This document shows, piece by piece, positions 36,073-45,079 of a stretch of DNA of 64,000 nt. The stretch is from NCBI GenBank assembly GCA_020160915.1, contig JAIUPK010000003.1, forward strand, positions 434,001 to 498,000, written 5' to 3'. The position numbers and the translations under genes are program-made. A model generated the notes under the pieces. That model worked only from the letters and a program-made list of their open reading frames with translations, had not been told where the DNA came from and did not search any database. This DNA comes from Actinomycetota bacterium. Its GTDB lineage: Bacteria; Actinomycetota; Actinomycetes; Actinomycetales; Microbacteriaceae. Numbering within the stretch: the first letter of the stretch is position 1; the number at the start of each line of letters is the position of its first letter.

Positions 36073-36815
36073 AGCCGCTCGCCGAGGCCCACCAGGTAGG
36101 CAGCGCTGTCGGCGACCGCGGTGAGCATGTCACCGTCGAAGTCGTCGAGTTCCACGACCCGGATCGCCTGCGGCGCTGCGGCAAGGATCGCGGGCACCGG
36201 CATGCTGCCGGACCCGACGGCGACCTGCTCGAGGTCGTTCGTCGAGAGCGGGCCGTCCTTGATGTGCAACAACTGCACCCTGCTGCCGAGCCGCTCCAGC
36301 AGCGCTACCGGGTCGGCGCCGCCGACGGCCGCCCAGTAGGTATCGACCTCGAGCACGACGCCGGGATCGAGCAGGTCGGCGAGCACCTCGAGGCCCGTCG
36401 TGCCGTCAACACGAGACTGAAGCTCCCACGCATGGTTGTGGTATCCGACGGTGATTCCGATGTCGGCGGCAATCGCGGCGACGCGGTTGAGTTCGGCGGC
36501 AATGGCCGCGATGTCGTCACCGTTCGTCCACCGGCTGGGATCGGTGAACGATTGGATGACCGTGGTCACCCCGACCGCCCGGGCGGCCTCGAAGACCGGC
36601 ACGACGTCAGCGTCGACCAGTGAGACGTGGGCCGACGACGGCGCGAGGCCGTACTTCGGCAGGTCGCTGTACGCCTCGGCAAACTCGACGAGCGCGAAGA
36701 GTTCGACGGTGCTGAACCCGATCGCGCTCAGGCGCTCGAACGTGCCTGCCGGGTCGGCCGCGAGTTCGCGACGCACGGTGTACAGCTGGACTGAGAGGGG
36801 TGCGGTGGTGGTCAC
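36069..36815 (-). CDS. Xylose-isomerase-like TIM-barrel sugar isomerase/epimerase
   Basis: Soluble TIM-barrel protein of the AP endonuclease 2/xylose isomerase-like family, 248 residues. Likely metal ligands lie in VGYHNHAWEL, VLEVDTYWAAVGG and LLHIKDGPL. It probably isomerises or epimerises a keto-sugar, working with the coupled oxidoreductase as in inositol or glucoside 3-keto pathways. It is divergent from the YqaJ-type nuclease gene. Confidence 0.85.
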   Translation of the reverse strand: MTTTAPLSVQLYTVRRELAADPAGTFERLSAIGFSTVELFALVEFAEAYSDLPKYGLAPSSAHVSLVDADVVPVFEAARAVGVTTVIQSFTDPSRWTNGDDIAAIAAELNRVAAIAADIGITVGYHNHAWELQSRVDGTTGLEVLADLLDPGVVLEVDTYWAAVGGADPVALLERLGSRVQLLHIKDGPLSTNDLEQVAVGSGSMPVPAILAAAPQAIRVVELDDFDGDMLTAVADSAAYLVGLGERL

Positions 36816-36891
36816 CGCTCAACTCTAGGCCGCAGTCGTCGCGTCGTGCCGGGCAGGGTCGGCGGTGCGGGAGACAATGGGGACCGTGACC

Positions 36892-37491
36892 ATGCAGCCG
36901 GAACTCGACCTCTGGGAGTTGCCGGCGCCCGACCATCGGCAGCGGGTCCTCGCCTATTCGGAGGACCGGGTGGCCTGGCTGCGCGCCCGCAGCCGCGGTG
37001 TGACCGCAACGGATGTCGCGCGCCTGTCGAGCGAGCGAGCCCTGCGAGCGGTCGCCCAGGACAAACTTCTCGGCACCGGCTTCGGCGGCAACGCTTACAC
37101 CGACCACGGTCGGGCGAGGGAACCCGAGATCGCGCGCTGGGTGCGGGCCCGGCACGGCATCCTTCCGAGCTCCGCGCTGTACCACGCGCACGGTGAGCCG
37201 CTGCACCTGGCGACCCCCGACGGTGTGGCCGTGCTCGACGGCCGTCTGGTGCTCTCGGAGATCAAGACGACGGGGCATGCGTGGCGCAGCATCCCGAGAA
37301 GCTATCTTCGTCAGGTCTGGTGGCAGCAGTACGTGCTCGGTGCCGAGCGCACGCTCGTGGTGTGGGAGCAGCACGAGGACTTCGTGCCCGTCGGCGCCGA
37401 ACCCCAGTGCCGGTGGGTCGAGCGCGACGACAACGAGATCCACGTGCTTGTCGGGTTAGCCAATCGGCTGCTGCACCTGCTGCGGCGTTAG
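36892..37491 (+). CDS. Stand-alone YqaJ-type nuclease (PD-(D/E)XK fold)
   Basis: 199-residue protein resembling the YqaJ viral recombinase family, lambda-exonuclease-like enzymes normally encoded by phages next to an annealing protein. GVTATDVARL near the N-terminus, GRAREPEIARWVRARHG (catalytic Glu), LATPDGVAVLDGRLVLSEIKTT (Asp and E-x-K) and WWQQYVLGAERTLVV match the expected order. I used the ATG at 36892, with GGGGA eight bases upstream. No phage genes and no RecT/Bet partner lie nearby, so it is either domesticated or a host DNA-processing nuclease. Its 3' end overlaps the convergent DUF998 gene by 36 bases. Confidence 0.75.
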   Translation: MQPELDLWELPAPDHRQRVLAYSEDRVAWLRARSRGVTATDVARLSSERALRAVAQDKLLGTGFGGNAYTDHGRAREPEIARWVRARHGILPSSALYHAHGEPLHLATPDGVAVLDGRLVLSEIKTTGHAWRSIPRSYLRQVWWQQYVLGAERTLVVWEQHEDFVPVGAEPQCRWVERDDNEIHVLVGLANRLLHLLRR

Positions 37492-38184
37492 GGGCCGGTC
37501 GGCCTCGGGCTCGTCGTCGGCAAGCGGCTGGGGAGTCAGCAGCACGGTCTCGCCCGGCGCGCGCGCGCGAACCGCCGTGACGACGCCGAACACGATCAGC
37601 CACCCGATCGCGATGGTTGTCGCCACGAACTCGAGCCGACTGCCGAACGCGGCCTGGAACCGGAACAGCGAGAACAGTCCCCCGGTGCCCGCGATCACCG
37701 CGACCAGGATGCCCGTGGCCAACGACAGCCCGGCCAGCAGCCGGTGCTCCCTCGCGAATGACGTCTGCAGCATCGCCCAGCACGCGGCCGCGAACGCGAG
37801 CACTGCCGCGAGCGTGTGCAGGAAGTCCTGCCAGGTGAAGGTGCTTCCGTAGGGCAGGGGACAACCCGAGGTGCACGTGACCTGCGACGCGAAGAGGAAG
37901 AAGGCGCATCCGATCCACAGGGAGATTGCGGGGGTCCACGCGCGCAGGATCGTCACCGAACTGCGCACGCGACGCCCGGCCCAGGCGATCGCGCTACCCC
38001 CGGCGACGATCAGCAGCAGGGCCACCTCGAACCAGACCGCCGTCGGCTCGCCCTGCGCACCGAGCTCGCTGACGTACAGGTCGCGGGTGACGGTGAGACG
38101 GGCGGCCCAGATGATGGCGAGCGCGGCGGCGACCAGAAGGCAGCCGACCACGGCTGCCGCGAACTCAAGCCTTCTGACGTGCAA
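37456..38184 (-). CDS. DUF998-type membrane protein
   Basis: 242 residues with about six hydrophobic helices and a short acidic/proline C-terminal tail. The helix pattern and the conserved-looking [10 protein letters not shown] and [19 protein letters not shown] loops fit the DUF998 family, whose function is not established. It overlaps the Nudix gene start-to-stop by 20 bases on the same strand, so the two are coupled, and runs convergently into the YqaJ gene. Confidence 0.7.
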   Translation of the reverse strand: MHVRRLEFAAAVVGCLLVAAALAIIWAARLTVTRDLYVSELGAQGEPTAVWFEVALLLIVAGGSAIAWAGRRVRSSVTILRAWTPAISLWIGCAFFLFASQVTCTSGCPLPYGSTFTWQDFLHTLAAVLAFAAACWAMLQTSFAREHRLLAGLSLATGILVAVIAGTGGLFSLFRFQAAFGSRLEFVATTIAIGWLIVFGVVTAVRARAPGETVLLTPQPLADDEPEADRPLTPQQVQQPIG

Positions 38185-38782
38185 AGGGCCCTCTCAGAAC
38201 GGACCACTGCAGCAGCATGATGGTCTTGGCATCGGCGATGCGTCCATCCTCGATCATTGCGAGCGCATCATCAATGCCCAGTTCGACGACGGTGATGTGT
38301 TCGCCCTCGTCGGCGAGCCCGCCGCCGGCGGTAGCGAGGGTGTGTGCGCTGTAGGGAGCCGCGAAGAAGTGCAGGCGCTCGGTGACCGAACCCGGGCTCA
38401 TGTAGACGTCGAAGACGTGGGTGACCTCGCCGACCTCGTGGCCGGTCTCCTCGATCGCCTCGCGCCGGATCGCGGTCTCGGGGTCGTCGTCATCGAGGAG
38501 CCCCGCCGCCGTCTCGAGGAGCATGCCGTCGGGATGCCCGTTGACGTAGACGGGGTACCGGAACTGCGAGGTCAGCAGCACCGTGCGCCGCTCGAGGTCG
38601 TACAGCAGGATGGTCGCCCCGTTGCCCCGGTCGTAGGTCTCGCGCGACTGGCTCGTCCACACCCCGTCGTCCGAGAGGTAATCCAAGGTGGTGGTGTGCA
38701 GGCGGTACCAGTTGTCGCTCAGTAGGCGCACATCCGTCACCCGCACACGCGGGTTGCTGGTGGGTGGGGTGTCGGCAGACAT
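38165..38782 (-). CDS. Nudix hydrolase, NudK-like
   Basis: Pyrophosphohydrolase of 205 residues resembling the GDP-mannose/ADP-sugar group. The Nudix box is [15 protein letters not shown] preceded by [10 protein letters not shown], where the first glutamate of the consensus is aspartate. An N-terminal [16 protein letters not shown] and [16 protein letters not shown] are typical of the NudK branch. Substrate sugar nucleotide unknown. Confidence 0.88.
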   Translation of the reverse strand: MSADTPPTSNPRVRVTDVRLLSDNWYRLHTTTLDYLSDDGVWTSQSRETYDRGNGATILLYDLERRTVLLTSQFRYPVYVNGHPDGMLLETAAGLLDDDDPETAIRREAIEETGHEVGEVTHVFDVYMSPGSVTERLHFFAAPYSAHTLATAGGGLADEGEHITVVELGIDDALAMIEDGRIADAKTIMLLQWSVLRGPFARQKA

Positions 38783-38893
38783 GGTGGGAGACTAGCGGCC
38801 CCGCGATAGTTTGCAGCGTAGTGACCTTGCCGTAACACTGCCGAATCATTGGGGCCCTTTACTGTGAATGAACCACGGCGGGGAGGCCAGCAC

Positions 38894-39859
38894 ATGAGCA
38901 CGATGCGAGCGATCGCGATTGATGCGACGGGCGGGCCGGAGGTGCTCCACGTCGTCGAGATCCCGCGTCCCGTGCGCATCAGCGCCGAGTTCCTGGTCAA
39001 GGTCGTCGCGGCGGGCGTCAATCCGGTGGACTACAAGACCCGGTCGGGGCTGGGCGCCGCGGCCGCCATCAGCTCCTTTCCTGTCGTTCTCGGCAATGAC
39101 TTCTCCGGCATCGTCGTCGAGTCACCGTACGAAGCCCACCCGATCAAAGTCGGTGACGAGGTCTACGGAATGACCATGGTGCCGCGCTTCGGCGGAACCT
39201 ACGCCGAGTACGCCGCCGTGCCAGCGAACAGCCTCACCCGCAAGCCCCGGTCGCTCTCCCACGTCGAGGCCGCAGCGGTTCCGCTGGCCGCTCTCACCGC
39301 GTGGGGTGCCGTCGTCGACGTGGCGAAGGCCCACGAGGGTCAGCGGATTCTCATCCACGCCGGAGCGGGCGGGGTCGGCCACTTCGCCATCCAGTTCGCC
39401 GCGTTCTTCGGTGCCCACGTGACCACGACTGGCTCGACCCGCAACGTCGGCTGGCTGCGCGAGCTCGGCGCGAGCGAGGTCATCGACTACACGACCACCC
39501 GCTTCGAAGACGTCGTGCGCGACCTCGATGTCGTCATCGATCTGATCGGCAACCTGAAAGACAACACCGGCACCCGCTCGCTCGGCGTGCTCAAACCGGG
39601 CGGGCTGCTCGTCAACCTGCCCACCGGCAGCTGGCCGACCATGGCCCAGGATGCCGCGGCAGCAGGAATTCGTGCCACCGGCTACCGCGTTCCGGCCGAC
39701 GGCCCCACGCTGGCGGTCATCTCGCGGCTGCTCGAGTCGGGCGATGTGCGTGTCTTCGTCGACCAGGTCTTCGAACTGGACCAGGCCCGCGCGGCCCACG
39801 AAGCCCTTGAGACGGGGCACACCCGCGGCAAGGTCGTGCTCAAGGTGTCGGACGGCTGA
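38894..39859 (+). CDS. Zinc-free NADP-dependent quinone-oxidoreductase-like dehydrogenase
   Basis: Medium-chain reductase without zinc cysteines, 321 residues. GVNPVDYKTRSG and FPVVLGNDFSGIV form the N-terminal domain, and LIHAGAGGVGHFAIQFA is the NADP-binding motif. It likely reduces quinones or enals. The ATG at 38894 has GGGAGG seven bases upstream; the frame extends upstream but has no second ribosome site. Stand-alone gene ending in front of a perfect 16-bp inverted repeat. Confidence 0.88.
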   Translation: MSTMRAIAIDATGGPEVLHVVEIPRPVRISAEFLVKVVAAGVNPVDYKTRSGLGAAAAISSFPVVLGNDFSGIVVESPYEAHPIKVGDEVYGMTMVPRFGGTYAEYAAVPANSLTRKPRSLSHVEAAAVPLAALTAWGAVVDVAKAHEGQRILIHAGAGGVGHFAIQFAAFFGAHVTTTGSTRNVGWLRELGASEVIDYTTTRFEDVVRDLDVVIDLIGNLKDNTGTRSLGVLKPGGLLVNLPTGSWPTMAQDAAAAGIRATGYRVPADGPTLAVISRLLESGDVRVFVDQVFELDQARAAHEALETGHTRGKVVLKVSDG

Positions 39860-39900
39860 TCGGGCCTGTTGCAATTCTTGTTTGTCTTGGGTGTTGACAC

Positions 39901-39953
39901 CTTCTGTTGTGCAGGACCGCCGAGAGATTCTCGCGACTCCTGCACAACAGAAG
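39901..39953. terminator. Perfect 16-bp inverted repeat between convergent genes
   Basis: CTTCTGTTGTGCAGGA at 39901-39916 and its exact complement at 39938-39953 flank a 21-base spacer that itself holds CGAGA-GAT-TCTCG (39921-39933). This nested hairpin sits between an oxidoreductase gene and the convergent GNAT gene. A two-way terminator is the simplest role, though no T-run is present and the arm composition is less GC-rich than the surroundings. Confidence 0.5.
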
Positions 39954-39983
39954 CAGGAAGTAGATCGCTCCATATCGCTGGCC

Positions 39984-40041
39984 GACCGTCGGGACCCGGT
40001 CGACCGTCGGGCCGGGGCGACCGTCAGGCCCCGGTCGACCG
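39984..40041. repeat. Short tandem repeat, about three 17-18 bp units
   Basis: Units beginning GACCGTCGGGACCCGGTC (39984-40001), then a 17-base variant at 40002-40018 and GACCGTCAGGCCCCGGTC (40019-40036), followed by a partial unit. They lie directly after the stop of the minus-strand acetyltransferase gene. Each unit is partly self-complementary, so the RNA could fold. Confidence 0.65.
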
Positions 40042-40046
40042 CTCCC

Positions 40047-40571
40047 CTAAAGCTCCAGCGAGCGCACGAAGTCGTCCTCGTAGCGCTCCCCCACCAGGAA
40101 CCGCTTCGTGCCCACCTGCGCGAATCCCTGCTTCTCGTAGAAGCGGTTCGCGCGGGCGTTCTGCTGGTTCACCCCCAGCCACACGCTGCGAGCGCCGCGA
40201 TCGCGCGCGGCCTTCACCGACGCTCCCACCAGGGCGGCGGCCAGTCCCGTGCCGTGCGCGGCGGGCAGGGCGTAGCACTTACTCAGCTCGGCGGTTGGGC
40301 GCGCGGTGACGGATGCCGCGACATCCGCATCACCGGGTTCACCGAACACGACCATCGTGTACCCACTCGCGACCCCGTCGACCTCGCCCACGAACAGCAG
40401 CCGTGCGGGGTCGGACAGGTAGGCCGTGAAGGAGTCCACCGACAGGTTCGTGGCGATGAACGACTCGATCGACGCGGGCGTGGCGTCCGGCGGGCAGGCG
40501 AGCGGGAAGGTTGCGGCGGCGAGCTCGTGCAGGAGGGCTGCGTCATCCGGTGTCGCGAGGCGAATGTGCAC
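40047..40571 (-). CDS. GNAT-family N-acetyltransferase
   Basis: Acetyl-CoA-dependent acetyltransferase of 174 residues. It opens with MHIRLATPDDAALLHEL, and the acetyl-CoA pyrophosphate loop appears as LPAAHGTGLAAALVG (Q/R-x-x-G-x-G/A variant), followed by VNQQNARANRFYEKQGFAQVG, typical of the RimI-like group. The acceptor amine is unknown. It sits downstream of the rplA terminator. Confidence 0.88.
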   Translation of the reverse strand: MHIRLATPDDAALLHELAAATFPLACPPDATPASIESFIATNLSVDSFTAYLSDPARLLFVGEVDGVASGYTMVVFGEPGDADVAASVTARPTAELSKCYALPAAHGTGLAAALVGASVKAARDRGARSVWLGVNQQNARANRFYEKQGFAQVGTKRFLVGERYEDDFVRSLEL

Positions 40572-40587
40572 GGCTCCAGAGTACGCA

Positions 40588-40617
40588 GAAAGGGGGCCGA
40601 CCGAAGTCGACCCCCTT
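40588..40617 (-). terminator. Terminator after rplK-rplA
   Basis: On the minus strand, GGGGGTCGAC, a TTCG-type loop, and GTCGGCCCCC form a strong hairpin right after the rplA stop, followed by TTTCT. The UUCG-like loop adds stability. It separates the ribosomal genes from the acetyltransferase gene. Confidence 0.75.
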
Positions 40618-40634
40618 GCCTGTGATGCGTGTGG

Positions 40635-41324
40635 TTACAGCGCGTTCACGTCGAGCGGGATGCCGGGACCGAAGGTCGTCGACACGGTGCCCTTGGTGAT
40701 GTAGCGGCCCTTCGAGGAGCTCGGCTTGGAGCGAACGACCTCGTCGATGGCGGCCTTGATGTTCTCGCTGAGCTGCTCCTCGGTGAAGCCCGCCTTGCCG
40801 ACCACGAAGTGGACGTTGGCGTGCTTGTCGACGCGGAACTCGATCTTGCCGCCCTTGATGTCGGACACGGCCTTGCCGGTGTCCTGCGTCACGGTGCCGG
40901 TCTTCGGGTTCGGCATGAGGCCACGGGGACCGAGCACCTTACCGAGACGACCGACCTGGCCCATGAGCTCAGGGGTGGATACGGCGGCGTCGAACGCGGT
41001 GTAACCCGCCGCCACCTTGTCGATGAGCTCGGCGCCGCCGACCTCGTCAGCGCCGGCAGCGATGGCCGCCTCGGCCGCGGGGCCGGTGGCGAACACGATG
41101 ACGCGAGCGGTCTTGCCCGTGCCGTGCGGCAGGATGACGGTGCCACGCACCATCTGGTCAGCCTTGCGCGGGTCGACGCCCAGCTTGAGGGCGACCTCGA
41201 CGGTCGAGTCGAACTTCTTCGAGCCGGTGACCTTCGCGACAGCGACGGCCTCGGACGGGCTGTAGAACTTGCCCTCTTCGATCTTCTCCGCTGCGGCGCG
41301 GTATGCCTTGGACTTGGTTGCCAT
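40635..41324 (-). CDS. rplA: 50S ribosomal protein L1
   Basis: rRNA-binding protein of the L1 stalk and translational repressor of its own operon. 229 residues from the ATG at 41324, only two bases after the rplK stop. Diagnostic text includes [40 protein letters not shown] and [18 protein letters not shown]. Confidence 0.98.
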   Translation of the reverse strand: MATKSKAYRAAAEKIEEGKFYSPSEAVAVAKVTGSKKFDSTVEVALKLGVDPRKADQMVRGTVILPHGTGKTARVIVFATGPAAEAAIAAGADEVGGAELIDKVAAGYTAFDAAVSTPELMGQVGRLGKVLGPRGLMPNPKTGTVTQDTGKAVSDIKGGKIEFRVDKHANVHFVVGKAGFTEEQLSENIKAAIDEVVRSKPSSSKGRYITKGTVSTTFGPGIPLDVNAL

Positions 41325-41326
41325 GA

Positions 41327-41758
41327 TTACGCCTCCACCGTGATTCCCATGGAACGGGCGGTGCCCGCGATGATCTTCTCTGCGCCCTCGATGTCGTTGG
41401 CGTTGAGGTCGACCATCTTCTGCTCGGCGATCGAGCGCACCTGCTCCTTGGTGAGCTTGGCGACCTTCACCGTGTGCGGGGTCGACGACCCCTTCTGCAC
41501 GCCGGCGGCCTTCTTGATGAGCTCGGCGGCGGGCGGCGTCTTGAGGATGAACGTGAACGAACGGTCCTCGTAGACGGTGATCTCCACCGGGATGACGTTG
41601 CCGCGCTGCGACTCGGTCGCGGCGTTGTACGCCTTGCAGAACTCCATGATGTTCACGCCGTGCTGACCCAGCGCAGGCCCGATGGGCGGGGCGGGGTTTG
41701 CGGCGCCGGCCTGGATCTGAAGCTTGATCAGACCCGTAACCTTCTTCTTCGGTGCCAT
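41327..41758 (-). CDS. rplK: 50S ribosomal protein L11
   Basis: Ribosomal GTPase-centre protein, 143 residues. [20 protein letters not shown] and [18 protein letters not shown] are the diagnostic N-terminal strings; the C-terminal rRNA-binding domain ends with [11 protein letters not shown]. The start is the ATG at 41758. Gene order secE-nusG-rplK-rplA is the standard bacterial one. Confidence 0.98.
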   Translation of the reverse strand: MAPKKKVTGLIKLQIQAGAANPAPPIGPALGQHGVNIMEFCKAYNAATESQRGNVIPVEITVYEDRSFTFILKTPPAAELIKKAAGVQKGSSTPHTVKVAKLTKEQVRSIAEQKMVDLNANDIEGAEKIIAGTARSMGITVEA

Positions 41759-41837
41759 TGTCTTCCTTAGTGTCGTGCGTCCGGATGGACGCGCTGCCAC
41801 GAACCGGCCTGATGCCGGCAGTGGTGAGGTGTGTTGT

Positions 41838-41933
41838 TTGAGTAGCCGCGAAGCGGCGTATCGAAACCACGCAACCGTGTAACTTTACCCGAAACCCAAG
41901 GGTTTCGATACGCACCCTTCGGGTGCTACTCAA
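41838..41933. repeat. Cross-shaped intergenic inverted repeat, copy B
   Basis: TTGAGTAG (41838-41845) and CTACTCAA (41926-41933) form the outer stem, CGTATCGAAACC (41857-41868) and GGTTTCGATACG (41901-41912) the inner stem, and each side has a small hairpin, CCGC-GAA-GCGG and CACCC-TTC-GGGTG. It shares arm sequences and layout with copy A at 23275-23350. It fills the space between nusG and rplK. Confidence 0.78.
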
Positions 41934-41939
41934 CCAGCG

Positions 41940-42938
41940 CTAGAGCTTGGTGACCTGATCGAACGACAACTCGACCGGAGTCTCGCGCTCGAAGAGCGAG
42001 ACGAGCACGATGAGCTTGCCGCTCTCCGCCTTGATCTCGCTGATCGAGCCGGGAAGACCCGCGAACGAGCCTTCCTTGATCGTGATGGTCTCGCCGATCT
42101 CGAAGTCGATCTCTGCCGGGATGACGCGAGCCGCAGCCTTGCCCTTGCCGCCGGCGCCCTTGGCCGCCGGTGCCTCGACGATCTGAACGAGGCTCTTCAG
42201 CATGTTGAAGGCCTCCTCGAACCGAAGGGGGCGCGGGTTGTGCGAGTTGCCCACGAAGCCCGTCACACCGGGGGTGTGACGAACGACCGACCAGCTGTCC
42301 TCGTTGAGGTCCATGCGCACGAGCACGTAGCCCGGGATGCGCACGCGGTTGACCAGCTTGCGCTGGCCGTTCTTGATCTCGACCACGTCCTCCATGGGAA
42401 CCTCGACCTGGAAGACGTAGTCCTCCATGGCCATGGAGACCTTGCGGTTCTCGATGTTCTGCTTCACGCGCTTCTCGAAGCCCGCGTAGGAGTGGATGAC
42501 GTACCACTTGCCCGGCTTGCCGCGCAGCTCGGTGCGGAACGACTCGTAGGGGTCGGCGTCGGACGCGTCGTCGTCGCCGAGTTCGGGTCCGTCGTAGGGG
42601 GTGACGTCAGGCTCCTCGAGAGCGGCCTCGGCCGCCTCGATCTCGGCCTCGTCCTCGGCAGCGGCGAGTGCGGCATCCGCCTCGTCCAGGGAATCGACTT
42701 CGAGGGCATCATCGACGAGCGCGTCGGCCTCGGGGTCGATAGCGGCATCGAGTGCCTCGAGCAGACCCGCGAGGTCGCCCTCGTCCTCGTCGTCAACGAT
42801 GTGCATGGCCTGGCTCTCGGCGGCGTCCTCCGACTTGTCGGCCTCGGCGAGCATGTTGCCCGTCTGTGCCTCGTCGTCCTCGGCGGACTGCTCGGCGGCC
42901 GTCGCGATCTCAAAATCGTCGCGGTGGTTCTCAGACAC
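41940..42938 (-). CDS. nusG: Transcription termination/antitermination protein NusG with long acidic N-terminus
   Basis: RNA-polymerase-binding elongation factor, 332 residues. The NGN domain starts near residue 145 ([19 protein letters not shown]) and contains [18 protein letters not shown] and [15 protein letters not shown]; the C-terminal KOW domain has [18 protein letters not shown]. The first 140 residues are a low-complexity, strongly acidic segment ([20 protein letters not shown]), longer than in E. coli and long even for actinobacteria. GTG start at 42938. Lies after secE in the usual order. Confidence 0.96.
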   Translation of the reverse strand: MSENHRDDFEIATAAEQSAEDDEAQTGNMLAEADKSEDAAESQAMHIVDDEDEGDLAGLLEALDAAIDPEADALVDDALEVDSLDEADAALAAAEDEAEIEAAEAALEEPDVTPYDGPELGDDDASDADPYESFRTELRGKPGKWYVIHSYAGFEKRVKQNIENRKVSMAMEDYVFQVEVPMEDVVEIKNGQRKLVNRVRIPGYVLVRMDLNEDSWSVVRHTPGVTGFVGNSHNPRPLRFEEAFNMLKSLVQIVEAPAAKGAGGKGKAAARVIPAEIDFEIGETITIKEGSFAGLPGSISEIKAESGKLIVLVSLFERETPVELSFDQVTKL

Positions 42939-42993
42939 TGGATCTCTTTTCGTTGCGATACCTGGCGGTGATGACCGCCGCGTTCAGGGTTGG

Positions 42994-43278
42994 TTAGCCG
43001 TTGCCGAGCGTCGGGTCACCGAACAGGAAGTTGACGAGCAGGCTGAACACGAAGTCCAGACCGTAGACGAGGGCCATCATGATCACCACGAAGACCAGCA
43101 CGACGCCCGTGTAGCTGAACAGCTCCTTGCGGGTGGGCGTGACAACCTTGCGCAGCTCGGCGACGACCTGGCGGATGAACAGCGCCACACGCCCGAACGG
43201 ACCGCGCCGCTGGGCGCGCTCCTTCTTGGCGTTGGCGACGATGTCCTCGCTGGGCTCGTCGATCACTTTTCTGGCCAC
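42994..43278 (-). CDS. secE: Preprotein translocase subunit SecE
   Basis: Small membrane subunit of the SecYEG channel, 94 residues. The GTG at 43278 has GGAAGG at good spacing. The amphipathic region RVALFIRQVVAELRKVVTPT and one helix (YTGVVLVFVVIMMALVYGL) match the family. The N-terminal 35 residues are hydrophilic. Located between tRNA-Trp and nusG as in most actinobacteria. Confidence 0.95.
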   Translation of the reverse strand: MARKVIDEPSEDIVANAKKERAQRRGPFGRVALFIRQVVAELRKVVTPTRKELFSYTGVVLVFVVIMMALVYGLDFVFSLLVNFLFGDPTLGNG

Positions 43279-43308
43279 GTTGTTACCTTCCGATGTTTCG
43301 GCTTGCTG

Positions 43309-43381
43309 CAGGGCGGACAGGACTCGAACCTGCAACCTGCGGTTTTGGAGACCGCTGCTCTACCAATTGAGCCACCGCCCT
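43309..43381 (-). tRNA. tRNA-Trp (anticodon CCA)
   Basis: 73-base cloverleaf on the minus strand. Acceptor stem AGGGCGG/CCGCCCT, D-arm GCTCAATTGGTAGAGC, anticodon stem GCGGT with loop CTCCAAA and anticodon CCA, and T-arm with GTTCGAGTC. The discriminator base is G, as expected for tryptophan. CCA is not encoded. It precedes secE. Confidence 0.97.
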
Positions 43382-43576
43382 TCGGGCTGAAATCTCCTGC
43401 GGCCGCGGCGTCTGGGCGCGCGAAAGCATGGCAGATTTCAACTACCACGCGACAAGTGTACGGCATCGAACTGGCCACACGAATTGTGCCGGGCCTCGTT
43501 GACCGGCGAGACGGCGGCTGCAGCAGCCCCAGATCCGCTCCGGCCACTCTTGCCGTGCGCGCCTAGAATTGGTGCC

Positions 43577-44773
43577 GTGACTCTTCCCCGAATCTCCCGC
43601 CGGATCGCCGCCATTGCCGAGTCGGCAACGCTCAAGGTCGACGCGAAAGCCAAGGCCCTGCAGGCCGAAGGACGACCCGTCATCAGCTATGCGGCGGGTG
43701 AGCCCGACTTCGCGACTCCGGGCAACATCGTCGACGCGGCATCGCGGGCCGTTCTCGACCCGAAGAACTACAAGTACACGCCCGCGGCTGGGCTCCCCGA
43801 CCTGCGCGAGGCGATCGCCCAGAAGACCCTGCGCGACAGCGGACTCGAGGTCGCGCCCAGCCAGGTGATCGTCACCAACGGTGGCAAGCAGGCCGTCTAT
43901 CAGGCCTTCGCGACGATCGTCGACGAGGGCGACGAGGTGCTACTGCCGACCCCGTACTGGACCACCTACCCGGAGGCGATCAAGCTCGCCGGCGGCGTTC
44001 CGGTCGAGGTGTTCGCTGGCGCCGACCAGAACTACCTCGTCACGGTCGAGCAGCTGGAGGCGGCGCGCACCGAGAAGACCAAGGTGCTGCTGTTCGTCTC
44101 CCCCTCGAACCCCACCGGAGCCGTGTACTCGGCCGAGCAGACCAAGGCGATCGGCGAGTGGGCCGAGGCGCACGGGCTGTGGGTGATCTCCGACGAGATC
44201 TACCAGAACCTCGTGTACGACGGCGTGCGGGCGGTGTCGATCGTTGAGGCGGTGCCGGCCCTCGCCGACCGCACCATCCTCGTCAACGGTGTCGCGAAGA
44301 GCTACGCGATGACCGGATGGCGCCTCGGCTGGATGGTCGGCCCCGCCGACGCCATCAAGGCCGCCGCCAACCTGCAGTCGCACCTGACGAGCAACGTGTC
44401 GAACATCACGCAGCGCGCCGCGATCGAGGCCCTCACCGGCCCGCAGGACGCCGTCGAGGCGATGCGCGTCTCGTTCGAGAAGCGCCGCAACACTATCGTC
44501 GCCGAGCTCTCCAAGATCTCCGGTCTGGTGTGTCCTGTTCCCGAGGGCGCCTTCTACGTCTACCCGGATGTCACGGGCCTGCTGAACCGCACCTGGGGAG
44601 GCGTCACGCCCACCACGTCGCTCGAGCTCGCCGACCTCATCCTGGACCAGGCTGAGGTCGCCGTGGTACCCGGCGAAGCGTTCGGACCCTCGGGATACCT
44701 CCGCCTCTCGTACGCCCTCGGCGACGCCCCGCTGCTCGAGGGCGTGCAGCGCCTGCAGCGCCTGTTCGCGTAG
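43577..44773 (+). CDS. Pyridoxal-phosphate aspartate aminotransferase
   Basis: Fold-type I aminotransferase of the AspAT 1b type, 398 residues. Clear motifs are [12 protein letters not shown], the substrate loop [11 protein letters not shown], the PLP-contact [12 protein letters not shown] and the lysine loop [15 protein letters not shown]. It interconverts aspartate and oxaloacetate, perhaps also prephenate. GTG at 43577. Conserved next to the secE-nusG block in many actinobacteria. Confidence 0.9.
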   Translation: MTLPRISRRIAAIAESATLKVDAKAKALQAEGRPVISYAAGEPDFATPGNIVDAASRAVLDPKNYKYTPAAGLPDLREAIAQKTLRDSGLEVAPSQVIVTNGGKQAVYQAFATIVDEGDEVLLPTPYWTTYPEAIKLAGGVPVEVFAGADQNYLVTVEQLEAARTEKTKVLLFVSPSNPTGAVYSAEQTKAIGEWAEAHGLWVISDEIYQNLVYDGVRAVSIVEAVPALADRTILVNGVAKSYAMTGWRLGWMVGPADAIKAAANLQSHLTSNVSNITQRAAIEALTGPQDAVEAMRVSFEKRRNTIVAELSKISGLVCPVPEGAFYVYPDVTGLLNRTWGGVTPTTSLELADLILDQAEVAVVPGEAFGPSGYLRLSYALGDAPLLEGVQRLQRLFA

Positions 44774-44836
44774 GGGCGGCGCGCGCCACCTACGGGGTGC
44801 CGGCTCGCTCGAGGATCTGCACGGACCGACCGAGGC

Positions 44837-45079
44837 CTAGTCGGTCTCGATCACGGCGATGTCGTTGCCGGTGTGGATCTCGTCGTCGACCCCGGCGAGC
44901 TGCTGGACCAGGCGGCCCGTCGCGGTGCTCTCGATGTCGACGATCGCCTTGTCGGTCTCGACGCGCAGGAGCACCTGGCCCTCAGCGACGGGATCGCCGA
45001 CCGCGATCAACCACTCGACGACATAGGAGTCGTCGATGGCCTCGGATACTCGCGGCATGACGACGCGTGCCTCGCTCAT
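44837..45079 (-). CDS. Free-standing lipoyl carrier domain protein
   Basis: 80-residue single lipoyl/biotinyl domain. The modified lysine is in the standard ETDKAIVDIES turn near residue 45. It has no E1-binding domain and no acyltransferase domain, unlike a full E2. It is coupled to the E1 alpha gene (ATGA overlap), so it likely accepts the acyl group from that E1 and passes it to an acyltransferase encoded elsewhere. Confidence 0.85.
   Translation of the reverse strand: MSEARVVMPRVSEAIDDSYVVEWLIAVGDPVAEGQVLLRVETDKAIVDIESTATGRLVQQLAGVDDEIHTGNDIAVIETD

Noticed and set aside
36892..37491. Remnant prophage around the YqaJ gene
   Set aside because: Neighbours are ordinary metabolic and membrane genes; no integrase, capsid, tRNA attachment site or composition shift is visible.
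39984..40041. Tandem repeat as a CRISPR array
   Set aside because: Units are contiguous without spacers and only about three copies; no cas genes.
43309..43381. tRNA-Trp gene as an integration site
   Set aside because: No integrase and no duplicated tRNA 3' end were seen nearby.
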